A stretch of 64,000 nt of DNA from JAJPJE01 sp963848375 (GTDB lineage Bacteria; Acidobacteriota; Terriglobia; Terriglobales; Acidobacteriaceae), in NCBI GenBank assembly GCA_963848375.1, contig CAWKDK010000018.1, positions 186,001-250,000 of the forward strand, in the 5' to 3' direction. The notes under the pieces were generated by a model. The model was not told the DNA's origin, did not search any database, and saw nothing but the letters and a program-made list of their open reading frames with translations. This document shows positions 53,814-63,400 of the stretch, in pieces (position 1 is the stretch's first letter; every line of letters starts with the position of its first letter). Made by a program: the position numbers and the translations under genes.

Positions 53814-54659
53814 CTAGCTTTCCTGCGTGGCAGCGAGAACCAGGTCTGCTGCCTCAGGGGCCTGCGAACTGCGCATGCGCAGGCGATACCAGAACACAAT
53901 CATTGCGAGTGAAAACAGAAAGATGATGGTGGAGATGGCATTGATTTCCGGCGTCATACCGCGGCGCAAGCGGGACCAGATTTCGAGTGGCAGCGTGTTG
54001 TCGCGCCCAGTGAGAAAAAAGGTGACGGCAATCTCGTCCATCGAGAGCGTGAACATCAGGAGCGCCGCGCCGATGATCGGGAGCTTCAGATTTGGCAGCG
54101 TGACGCGAAAGAGCGTCTGAAAATAATTGGCACCAAGGTCGAGCGATGCCTCTTCCTGCGCGCGATCGAACTTCTGCAATCCCGCGAAGATTTCCGTGGT
54201 GGCGACAGAGATGAGCGCCGTGCCATGGCCGAATGCGATCGACCAGAGGCTGAGTTTCATACCGACCGCTACCCAGAGCATGAGCAGCGAGAGTCCGGTG
54301 ATGATGCCGGGGAGAATGAGTGGGAGAAGCACGAGCCGGCGAAAGAGCGCTTTGCCGGGAAACGATACGCGATCGAGCGCAAGCGCCGCGGGCGTTCCGA
54401 TGAGCAATCCGATTAGCACGGCACAAGCAGCGACAATGAGACTGTTGAGAACAGCGTCCCACATGGCGGAGTCGGAAAAGAGCTCACGGTACCAATTGAG
54501 AGTGAGTCCGGTGGGAGGAAAGCCGCCGACAGCTGGGCCATTGAAGGAGTAGAGAATCAGAATGGCGATAGGGAGATAGAGGAACGCAAATACCGCGGCC
54601 ATGTGCAACTTGAGCCACGAAGGCGACGAGTTGAGAGAGCGCGTGTTCTTCGTCGTCAT
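53814..54659 (-). CDS. potC: Polyamine ABC permease, PotC-like
   Basis: This 281-residue protein with six helices carries the ATPase-contact loop EEASLDLGANYFQTLFRVTLPNLKLPIIG. FNGPAVGGFPPTGLTLNWYRELF near the N-terminus matches PotC/PotI-type permeases. Its start overlaps the potB stop (ATGA). Confidence 0.92.
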   Translation of the reverse strand: MTTKNTRSLNSSPSWLKLHMAAVFAFLYLPIAILILYSFNGPAVGGFPPTGLTLNWYRELFSDSAMWDAVLNSLIVAACAVLIGLLIGTPAALALDRVSFPGKALFRRLVLLPLILPGIITGLSLLMLWVAVGMKLSLWSIAFGHGTALISVATTEIFAGLQKFDRAQEEASLDLGANYFQTLFRVTLPNLKLPIIGAALLMFTLSMDEIAVTFFLTGRDNTLPLEIWSRLRRGMTPEINAISTIIFLFSLAMIVFWYRLRMRSSQAPEAADLVLAATQES

Positions 54660-55501
54660 GTGAAGCTCCAGCGTTTTTCGAGGCGCTCGGTGATGAACAA
54701 CAGGCCGACGACGAGCACCATCATGCAGAAAGAAATAGCGGCGCCCAGCGGCCAGTTGTAAGCGGCTCCAAAGAGGCTGACGACGATGTTGGAGATCATG
54801 ACGCCGCTGGGTCCGCCGAGCAGCAGCGGAGCAAGGAAGTCACCGAGGCTGAGCACGAAGGCGAAGGTCGCACCGGCGAAGACACCTGGCAGTGAAAGCG
54901 GAAGGACGACGCGCCAGAATGTTTTCAACGGCGACGCGCCGAGGTCCTGTGAAGCTTCGAGCAGCGGACGGGGGATGTGCTCCATAGCCGCGTAGACCGG
55001 CAGGAACACGAACGGCGTGTAGATGTGCGTGAGCGTGATGATGACGGCGAACGGGCTGTACAGCAGAAACGAGATGGGGCCGTGGGTAATGTGCAGGTAT
55101 TGCAACGAAGTGTTCAGGACGCCGTCGCTGCCGAGGATCGTCTTCCACGCATACGCGCGAACCAGATAGCTAACCCACAGTGGGATGATGACGAGCTGAT
55201 AAAGAAGATGCTTGTGCTTCGCGTAAAACGACAGGTAATACGCAAGAGGATAGGCGAGGAGCAGCGAGAGTACGGTTACGGCCGCGGCGATGCGCATGGA
55301 GCGCAGCAGCACTTCGAAGTAAACGGGCACGCGGAAGAGTTCACGGTAGTTGTCGAGATTCCAGTTGCGTTGAATGGTTTGGAACGACGACACACTCCAG
55401 AAGCTGTGACAAAAGAGAATTGCATACGGCAGCAGCAGAAAGGCCAGAACCCAGAAAACAGGGGGCAGTGCGACAGCAAGTCGGTAGGCGCGTGAGAACA
55501 T
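54656..55501 (-). CDS. potB: Polyamine ABC permease, PotB-like
   Basis: This 281-residue protein has six helices (LAVALPPVFWVLAFLLLPYAILF; YQLVIIPLWVSYLVRAYAW; ITLTHIYTPFVFLPVYAAME) with the contact loop LLEASQDLGASPLKTFWRVVLPLSLPG. The ATG at 55501 shares its A with the true stop of potA (TGATG), so translation is coupled. The frame stays open upstream into potA only because of the frameshift there. Confidence 0.92.
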   Translation of the reverse strand: MFSRAYRLAVALPPVFWVLAFLLLPYAILFCHSFWSVSSFQTIQRNWNLDNYRELFRVPVYFEVLLRSMRIAAAVTVLSLLLAYPLAYYLSFYAKHKHLLYQLVIIPLWVSYLVRAYAWKTILGSDGVLNTSLQYLHITHGPISFLLYSPFAVIITLTHIYTPFVFLPVYAAMEHIPRPLLEASQDLGASPLKTFWRVVLPLSLPGVFAGATFAFVLSLGDFLAPLLLGGPSGVMISNIVVSLFGAAYNWPLGAAISFCMMVLVVGLLFITERLEKRWSFT

Positions 55502-56581
55502 CAGCGGGCCTCCGAATTGCGGACGGGGACAGCGTCGGCTGGATCGAACGAAAATCTCTTCTTCCTCGCCGAGAGCGGACTGTCCGGAGAGGCGCGCGTT
55601 CAAACTGAGTCCAGAAGCGCATTGCAGCTGAACTGAATTAGTCGCGCCGAGAAAGGACTGGTTGAGAACGGTGGCTGTGAAACGAACGCGATCAGAAAGA
55701 GACGCTACACGGATCGCTTCGGGCCGGAGCGAGAATACGGCTTTGCCGTCAGGTGCTGAGCAGGGAAATACGATCGGCGCGCATGCGGCAATCCCACTGC
55801 GCACTTCGCAGGTCAGAAGATTGCTCTGGCCGAGGAAGCCGGCAACGTAAGAAGTCGCAGGGTGAGAATAGATTTCTCGCGGCGGCGCGACCTGTTCCAG
55901 CAGACCGTTCCGCAGGAGCGCGATGCGATCAGACATTGCCATGGCTTCCTGCTGATCGTGCGTTACAAAGATAAAGGTGATGCCAACTTCGCGCTGAAGC
56001 GCTTTCAGTTCGACCTGCATTTGGGTGCGCAGATTGGCATCGAGCGCGGAGAGCGGCTCATCGAGCAATAACAGGCGCGGTCGATTCACCAACGCGCGTG
56101 CGAGCGCGATCCGCTGTTGCTGGCCGCCGCTGATCTTCGCTGGGCGAGCGGAGGCGAATGTATCCATCTTCACCATGGCAAGCGCTTCAGTCACGCGCTG
56201 CGTGATCTCAGCTTCGGCGACGCGTGCGATGCGCAGACCGTAGGCTACGTTTTCGAAAACAGAAAGATGTGGAAACAGTGCGTACTGCTGGAAGACAGTG
56301 TTCACACGTCGGCGGAACGGTGGAAGCACATCGAGACGTTCGCCCGCCATCCAGAGCTCGCCTTCGTCAGGAAGTTCGAATCCGGCGATCAGGCGCAGCA
56401 GAGTGGTCTTGCCCGATCCACTCTCACCGAGAATGGTAAGGAACTCGCCCTCGGCGATGTTGAGCGAGAAATTGCGCAGAACGGTGTTGTTGCCGAAGCG
56501 CTTGGTGACCGAGCGAACCTCGAGCAGCGGCGTAGCCACGGCGGAGGGTGCGGCGATCGCGGGTTGAGCGTCGGTAGCCAT
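55501..56581 (-). CDS. potA: Polyamine ABC ATPase, PotA-like (apparent frameshift near 55555)
   Basis: This ~360-residue protein has VRSVTKRFGNNTVLRNFSL, ILGESGSGKTTLLRLIAGF (Walker A), KISGGQQQRIALARALVNRPRLLLLDEPLSALD (signature and Walker B), then the C-terminal TOBE-like domain (FSLRPEAIRVASL). After LGEEEEI the expected ending SFDPADAVPVRNSEAR lies in another frame and stops as TGATG on potB. One T too many in a TTTT run (GAGATTTTCG) explains it. Unrepaired, the frame runs on into potB as a 641-residue false fusion. Confidence 0.93.
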
Positions 56582-56586
56582 TGGGC

Positions 56587-57651
56587 TTACTGGGCGGCCT
56601 TCACTTCGTTCCAGATCTCGTTGTACTTCGCGCGGCGCGGAACGTTCTGCCAGAAGTAAATGCGCTTCTGGTAGGCGTCGACATCGTCGAGATGCAGGCT
56701 CTGCTTCTCGGCGGCAGTCATAAACTGCGCAGCGCCCGGATTCGCAGGCGCGTAGCCCGTCACGTCGGTAACCTTCTTTTGCGTCTGCGCCTGAATCATG
56801 AATTCGAGGAATTGCAGCGCCAGTTCCTTATTGTCGCTGGCGGAGGTGATCATCAGGTGGTCGATCCAGCCGGTCGTGTTTTCCTTGGGAATTACTTCGC
56901 CGATGGGGAAGTTCTGTTTTCGCAACTGGTTGGTCATCAGAGGCCATCCCATGGCCGCGACGACTTCGCGGTTCTGGAACAGGTTGGTGAGTTCGCCGCC
57001 GGTGGTCCACATCTTGCGGATGTTCGGCTTCAGTTCAAGCAACTTCGCTTTCACATTCGCGAGTTGCGCGTCGCTGAGATTGTAGAGGTGCGCAGGATCG
57101 GGCTGGTCGTAGCCGAGCAACTGCGCGGCCATGTAAACGGTGGAGAGATCGTCCCAGACAGAGATCTTGCCACGATACTTCGGGTCCCATAGAACGCTCC
57201 AGCTATCGGGCGGCGTGGTGAAGACGCTCGCATCATAGAGGAGCGGATTCGGTCCCCACATGAAGGGGACGCCATAGGTCTTGCCGCCAAATCTCACCAC
57301 GGTGAGCGAAGTGAGAGCAGGCGAGAGCTGACTGTACGACGGTATCTTCGACAGATCGAGAGGTGCGGCCAGGCCAGCAGTGGCGATCGAAGTAGCGACA
57401 TCGCTCGATGGCGAGATGACGTCGTAGTTGCTCGCGCTGCCGCCGCGCAGCTTGGCAACCAGTTCGTCGCTCGATCCCATGTAGGAGGCAGAGACCTTGC
57501 AGTGGTACTTCTGTTCGAACTCGTGAACAAAAGATGGGTCAGCGTAACCTTCCCAGACGAGCAGGCTAAGCGTCGGCGTTTTCTTGGCACAGCTACAGAG
57601 CGTTCCCAGCAGAAACAGAAACGCCACAGCTTTGATGAGCGCAAGTCTCAT
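56587..57651 (-). CDS. potD: Polyamine-binding lipoprotein, PotD-like
   Basis: This 354-residue protein has a lipobox LLGTLCSC and the periplasmic binding fold: LLVWEGYADPSFVHEFEQKY, GSSDELVAKLRGG, YGVPFMWGPNPLLYDASVF, VWDDLSTVYMAAQLLGY. It delivers spermidine/putrescine-like substrates to PotABC. Its start overlaps the amidohydrolase stop (ATGA); potA starts five bases after its stop. Confidence 0.93.
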   Translation of the reverse strand: MRLALIKAVAFLFLLGTLCSCAKKTPTLSLLVWEGYADPSFVHEFEQKYHCKVSASYMGSSDELVAKLRGGSASNYDVISPSSDVATSIATAGLAAPLDLSKIPSYSQLSPALTSLTVVRFGGKTYGVPFMWGPNPLLYDASVFTTPPDSWSVLWDPKYRGKISVWDDLSTVYMAAQLLGYDQPDPAHLYNLSDAQLANVKAKLLELKPNIRKMWTTGGELTNLFQNREVVAAMGWPLMTNQLRKQNFPIGEVIPKENTTGWIDHLMITSASDNKELALQFLEFMIQAQTQKKVTDVTGYAPANPGAAQFMTAAEKQSLHLDDVDAYQKRIYFWQNVPRRAKYNEIWNEVKAAQ

Positions 57652-59396
57652 GGGTGAACCTCGGTGGCTGCTGTCTGAGCCCTGAACTCGTTTGATTCGT
57701 ACACCGGCTTGCCTCCGACCACTGTCATCAGCACCTTTGTGTCACGGAGTTGATGAGGATCGACCTTGAACAGATCCTGCGAAACGATGATGAAGTCGGC
57801 GAGTTTGCCCGGTTCAATCGAACCTTCTGTCTTTTCGCGATGGCCGGCATAAGCGGCGTCGAGTGTATAGGCGCGAATCGCGGCCGCAAGCGAAATACGT
57901 TGTTCCGGTAGCCAGCCACCGGCAGGAGTTCGGTCGACAGTTTCGCGCGTGAGAGCGTTCTGCAATCCGTACCAGGGATTGATTGTCACCACGGGCCAAT
58001 CGCTGCCGAAGGCGAGCACGCCGCCAGTGGATGAGATGCTCTTCCAGACCCAGGCGCGCGACGCGCGATCAGGACCGGCGTTCACCGCCCAAACTTTCAG
58101 CGTGTCGTCATCGGGATACGCGTGCAGCGGCTGAAAGCTGGCAATCACGTGTTCTTTTCCAAAGCGTGGAATGTCAGCGGCGGTGATGGTCTCGATGTGT
58201 TCGACACGATCGCGAGCGTCGGTAGTTTTGTTGGTGCGCTCGGCTTCAGCATAGGTATCGAGGGCGAGATGCACCGCGCGGTCGCCAATTGCGTGCGTGA
58301 AGACCTGATACCCGCGACGATCGAGTTCCAGGACGGCAGCCTTGTATTTGTCGGGATTCCAAAAAAGTGTGCCGCTGGTGCTGGGATCATCCGAGTAGGG
58401 CGTAAACATCGCGGCCGTGTGCGATTCGACTACGCCGTCGAGCATAGTCTTCACTACACCGCCTGAGATCCACTCGTCGTCATACGTGCGACGCGCATTT
58501 TCGATGATCTGCATCTTCTCCGGTGTGAGTTCCGGCGGATCGAGAAAGTAAGCGACGTAGAAACGAAGCGTGAGATCGCCGCGCTTGCGTAACTCGGAAT
58601 ACAGATCGAGATATTCGAAGTCCTGGCCAGCACTGTGGACGCGCGTCAGTCCCAACTGATTTGCATGACGGATACCTTGCGCCAACGCGGCGAGTCGTTG
58701 TTCGCGAGTAGGCGGTGGAACTTTATTCGCAACAAGGTCACCCGCATCTTCCTTCAGAGCGCCAGTGGGCTCACCTTTGGCGTCGCGAACGATGATGCCA
58801 TTCGCGGGATTGCGCGTGTTGCGATCGATGCCCGCGAGCGCGAGAGCCTTGCTGTTCGCCCAGAAAGTGTGCCCGTCGTAGCCTTCAATGAATGCGGGGC
58901 GATCGGGGATAACGGCGTCGAGCATTTCTTTCGTCGGGAGGCCGCCGGTATTGGGGAAGTGAGCATATGACCAGCCGCGACCGAGAACCCATGCATCATT
59001 CGGATGAGCAGCAGCGAATTGCTTGATCATTCGCTGAACGTCCGCGAGATCCTTCGCGTCTTCAACATTGACTCTCTGCAAACTTAAAGACCCGTCCATG
59101 AAGTGGACATGGCAGTCGGTGAACCCAGGCAGCAGCAGCCGATCCTGCGCATCAATGATGCGTGTGTTGGGGCCGGAGAGCGATTTGATCGCAGTCGTCG
59201 ATCCGACGGCGAGAATCTTGCCGTCTCGAACTGCCATCGCTTCCGCCCATGGCTGCTTCTCGTTCACGGTATAGATCCGGGCATTGACCACAATCAGGTC
59301 GGCAGAGTTCAGTTCATCGGCTGTCGCAATCCACGACACAAAGCAGAACAGGATTGGACAAAGGAAACGGAAACCAATTCCAAGCATGCGGCCCAT
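57648..59396 (-). CDS. Secreted amidohydrolase, YtcJ-like
   Basis: This 582-residue protein has a signal peptide (FLCPILFCFVSWIATA). The amidohydrolase pattern is seen in LLLPGFTDCHVHFMDGSL (metal HxH), GYDGHTFWANSKAL, VFTHAIGDRAVHLALDTYAEA, RVEHIET and FGSDWPVVTINPW. The YtcJ group hydrolyses amide-type bonds of small molecules. As part of the polyamine operon it may process an acylated or conjugated amine before uptake; that is inference. Confidence 0.9.
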   Translation of the reverse strand: MGRMLGIGFRFLCPILFCFVSWIATADELNSADLIVVNARIYTVNEKQPWAEAMAVRDGKILAVGSTTAIKSLSGPNTRIIDAQDRLLLPGFTDCHVHFMDGSLSLQRVNVEDAKDLADVQRMIKQFAAAHPNDAWVLGRGWSYAHFPNTGGLPTKEMLDAVIPDRPAFIEGYDGHTFWANSKALALAGIDRNTRNPANGIIVRDAKGEPTGALKEDAGDLVANKVPPPTREQRLAALAQGIRHANQLGLTRVHSAGQDFEYLDLYSELRKRGDLTLRFYVAYFLDPPELTPEKMQIIENARRTYDDEWISGGVVKTMLDGVVESHTAAMFTPYSDDPSTSGTLFWNPDKYKAAVLELDRRGYQVFTHAIGDRAVHLALDTYAEAERTNKTTDARDRVEHIETITAADIPRFGKEHVIASFQPLHAYPDDDTLKVWAVNAGPDRASRAWVWKSISSTGGVLAFGSDWPVVTINPWYGLQNALTRETVDRTPAGGWLPEQRISLAAAIRAYTLDAAYAGHREKTEGSIEPGKLADFIIVSQDLFKVDPHQLRDTKVLMTVVGGKPVYESNEFRAQTAATEVHP

Positions 59397-59439
59397 ATAC
59401 CTGGTTTGCTCCCCTACATCTCAGAAAAACAAAGCGCCG

Positions 59440-60270
59440 CTAGAAGGTAGGCGGCGTATTGATCCACATCACTACGGTCTGACGCTTGCCGGGATTATGC
59501 CACTCATGGGGCGTGCCGCTATCGAAATAAAGACTGTCGCCTGGAGTGAGCGTGTACTTCTGTCCCGCAATGGAAATTTCCAATTGACCCTGCAGCACAT
59601 GGAGGAATTCTTCTCCATTATGTGAGTAGGCACTGCCGCTGCCTGCGCCCGGAGCGATGCGAAAAATGTGAGGCTCCATGGTGGTGTTGCCCCACGCGAG
59701 CAATTCCATCTGAACACCGGGACCAGCGCCGAGTTTCTTGCGATCCTTGGGACGAACCAAATAAGGATTTGTTTGCGATGGTTGGAACAGATCGAGAACG
59801 TTGATCTTGTAAAAGTGCGCGAGCTTGCGGAGTGTGCCCACCGACGCGCTCATCTGCGAGCGCTCCAACGCGCTGAGAAATCCTGTCGATATTCCAATGG
59901 CAGAGGCGGCTTGCTGCAAGGAAAGTTTGCGTTCACTGCGGACTCGACGGAGTAGCGATCCGAGGCCGGTTCCATTCGAAGGGGCCGGAGACGATTCCAC
60001 GAATGGAAGGCTACCTCCGCGTTTTAATAGCTCCGCGATGGCAAGGGCGTTGAGTCCTCGCTGCTTCCGCAGAAAGCGCGCGCGTTTTAATGTGCGCACG
60101 TCTTCGGAGCTATAGAGGCGGTATTTGCTGTTAGTGCGCTTGGGACGAATTACGCCCAGCCGCTCCCATGACCGGATCACCGTGGCCGAGATACCGACCA
60201 GGCGTGCGACATCACCGATCTTCAGGTAAGTCGTTTTCTGCCCGACTTGAAACTTCTCGGAGTCGCTCAA
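59440..60270 (-). CDS. Regulator with MerR-type HTH, XRE-type HTH and cupin domains
   Basis: This 276-residue protein has three domains in order. Residues 15-75 are MerR-like (LKIGDVARLVGISATVIRSWERLGVIRPKRTNSKYRLYSSEDVRTLKRA). Residues ~105-160 are XRE (LLRRVRSERKLSLQQAASAIGISTGFLSALERSQMSASVGTLRKLAHFY). Residues ~185-276 are a cupin (YSHNGEEFLHVLQGQLEISIAGQKYTLTPGDSLYFDSGTPHEWHN). The XRE-cupin half is the PuuR type that represses polyamine catabolism. Its position at the head of the polyamine operon supports local control. Confidence 0.92.
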   Translation of the reverse strand: MSDSEKFQVGQKTTYLKIGDVARLVGISATVIRSWERLGVIRPKRTNSKYRLYSSEDVRTLKRARFLRKQRGLNALAIAELLKRGGSLPFVESSPAPSNGTGLGSLLRRVRSERKLSLQQAASAIGISTGFLSALERSQMSASVGTLRKLAHFYKINVLDLFQPSQTNPYLVRPKDRKKLGAGPGVQMELLAWGNTTMEPHIFRIAPGAGSGSAYSHNGEEFLHVLQGQLEISIAGQKYTLTPGDSLYFDSGTPHEWHNPGKRQTVVMWINTPPTF

Positions 60271-60425
60271 GTGCGAATTTCCTTGACACCTAAAACTCTG
60301 TTCTCTAACCTTGCGCGATTATAGCAAGGTTTGTTGTTGTCTCGGCAAGCCGTTTTCCAAGGTGGTGGGGACCGCCGGGTACTTCGTCAGAAAGCATCTG
60401 GTCGTTGGGGAATATGGAGCTGCGC

Positions 60426-63400
60426 ATGGGACGTAACTTCCGTTTCTTTTTCGCCTGCACGTTGTTTGCTGTCTTCTTTTCCGCGGCGTCGCTCGCCGAC
60501 ACAACCGGTCGCGTGCTTGGTCGCGTGACCGATCCTTCCGGCGCGATTGTTCCGAACGCCAAAGTCACGCTTGTCAACGAAGATACTGGTCAGTCGCGAA
60601 CTGCTCAGACTGACGACAGTGGAGACTACAACTTCATCCAGGTCCCCGTGGGGAACTATCGTCTGGAGACGGAGCTGACTGGCTTCAAGAAAAGCATTCA
60701 GCGCGGCATCGTCCTGCAACTGAACCAGGTGTTGACGCTCAACGTGACGCTCGCGCTAGGCGCGGCTCAAGAAGTCGTCGATGTGAGTTCGGAAGCGCCA
60801 CAGGTAGACACCACCAGCACGCAACTGGGCGCAGTGGTGAATGATCGCGCTGTCTCGGAATTGCCGCTCAACGCGCGCGATACCTACCAGTTTCTGCAAT
60901 TGCAGCCTGGAGTGCAATCGCAACTCGGCAGTAGCGGCAGCACTTTTTATGGCAGCGATAAGGCTGGTTCGGTGTCCGTGAATGGCGGCCGTGGTCGCGC
61001 GAATGACTTCAACGTAAATGGCGGCGATGCGAACGATCAGTTCGTGAACCTGCCGACCGTGCAGCCAAGTCCCGACACGATCGAAGAATTCAAGGTGATC
61101 ACCAACACGTTTGACGCGGAGTATGGGCGGAATTCCGGCTCAGTCGTTAACGTCGTGACCAAGTCGGGGACTAACAACTTTCATGGCAACGTGTACGAGT
61201 ATTTCCGCAATACCGACCTGAATGCCCAGGGGTACTTCAATACGGTCAAGCCGCAGTCGAACCAAAACCAGTTCGGCGGAACACTGGGCGGTCCGATCAA
61301 GAAAGACCGCGCATTCTTCTTTGGATCGTATGAAGGGCGCAGGGTGCGGCAGGGTGTTTCCGGTCAGAACGTGCCGGTGCCAGATGCGAATGAGCGGCAG
61401 GGAGATTTCTCGGCTGGCAGCACATTTGGGGGAACCCTGACCGATCCATTCCTCGCGGATGTAATCAATGCGCGCGGCAACGGGGCTTGCGGCACGGCAA
61501 TAGCGACGGCCACGGGATCGCAAGCGGCTGCCGGGGAGAATTGGTCGGATATCTTTCCGAACAATGTGATTCCCACTTCCTGTATGGATCCGGTCGCGGC
61601 GAACCTGATGAACAATTACATCCCGATGGCGAATCGCGCAGGAGGGTACTACCAGGCGGTTCCGGTCAGCCGAGATACTCAGGATCAGTTCACGACGCGC
61701 TTTGATTACCGCATCAACAAGGATCAGAACTTCTCCGCTTATTACTACTTCACCGACGACAATAATTTCCAGCCATTCAACAATTTCCAGGCTGGAGGAG
61801 CGACAGTCCCGGGATTCGGTGGGCTTGTCGACTCCCGCTTTCAGCAAATCAACTTAAGTCACACGTGGACGCTGAGCAATTCGTTGGTGAACGAAGGGCG
61901 CTTCACTTACATGCGTGAAGGGCAGGGGACATTCCAACACCCGGAAACCACGGGCGCGATTCCGAGCTTCTGTTCGAGCGATACACAGGCGGTGTGCTTC
62001 ACAGGGACCACGGACGTGCCCACGGCGTTCACCGCGAATGGCCTTGATGCGGCCAATCCGAAGTATGGAATCACGCCGGGACTGCCTGCGAGCCACACCA
62101 GCTTGCCGTTTATTTCAATCGGCGGCGGAGCAGTCATCGGCAACAACTTCGAGGGTGAACTTCCGCAGGTCGGGAACACCTTCACCTGGGCAGACAATCT
62201 GAGTTGGGTGAAAGGAAATCACACGCTCAAATTTGGCGCGGATGTGCAGCGCTCGCTCTTTGATCAGACCCTCTACTACAACGTGAACGGCTGGTACACC
62301 TTCGACAGCACTGGATACAATGCGCTGAGTTACGACAGCAATTATCCTGGGTTCCTGCTCGGATTGGCCGACGCGTACTCGCAGGGGTCGGCACAGACGG
62401 AACATGTTCGAACCACGGGACTCTCATTGTTCGCGCAAGATAGCTGGAAGATGAAGCCAAACTTGACGTTGAACTACGGTCTGCGCTGGGAATTAACAAC
62501 TCCACTGACCGATGCTCTGGGACACGTGCAGACATTCCGTCCGGGCGAGAACAGCACCAAGTATCCATGTACCAATACTCCGATCGAAAATTGTCCGACG
62601 GGGCTGGTTGTGCCCGGAGATCCAGGAGTGCCCGCTGGATTGACGTCGACCTACTACAAGGCGTTCGCACCGCGAATTGGTCTTGCTTACAGTCCTGATT
62701 TCAACGACGGCTTCTTCGCGAAACTGTTTGGCCGCCAGGGAACGACCAGCATCCGCACTGGTTGGGGCATGTTCTATAACCCGATGGAGCAGTTAGTGCT
62801 CGAGCAATTCGGCGCGGAGCCGCCATTCGGCAGCAGCCCAGGTTTCAACAACACGCTGTTCAACACGCCGTTCATTCAGCAGGACGGCACACAGATTCCG
62901 AACGGCTTTAATGGCATTCTGACTCCGCCAGCCGGACAGGATCCGGGGTGGAGCAACTACAAGCCGATTCTGATGTACGGCGATTTTCAGCCGCATCTGC
63001 GTACGCAGTATTCCGTGCAGTACAACTTCACTGTCCAGCGTGAACTGGCGCGAGATGTGATGTTACAGATCGGCTACGTGGGCTCGCAGGGGCATCGTCT
63101 GCTTGCTTCCCACGACATCAATCCGTCCAATCCGCAAACGTGTTTGGACATCATAAGCATCGCGAACGCCGACCCGAAAGCGGTGACGGATGGGTCTCCC
63201 AATGTGCCCGGTAATCCGCCCGGCAACCAGACCACGTGCGGACCCTATTCTCAAGATGCGCCGTTTCTCGTTAATGTACCGAACGGAATGAACTTCCATT
63301 TGCCAAACGGCCAGACAGTCACGGGTTCGGGCCAGACGCTGCACTTTGTCGGATTGCGACCCTATTCGTCGCCGAATTGCAACTGGAACAGCGGGGCCGG

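Noticed and set aside
54656..56581. A natural ATPase-permease fusion protein of 641 residues
   Set aside because: The typical ATPase ending is present in another frame and overlaps the permease start as TGATG; one extra T in a homopolymer explains the open frame.
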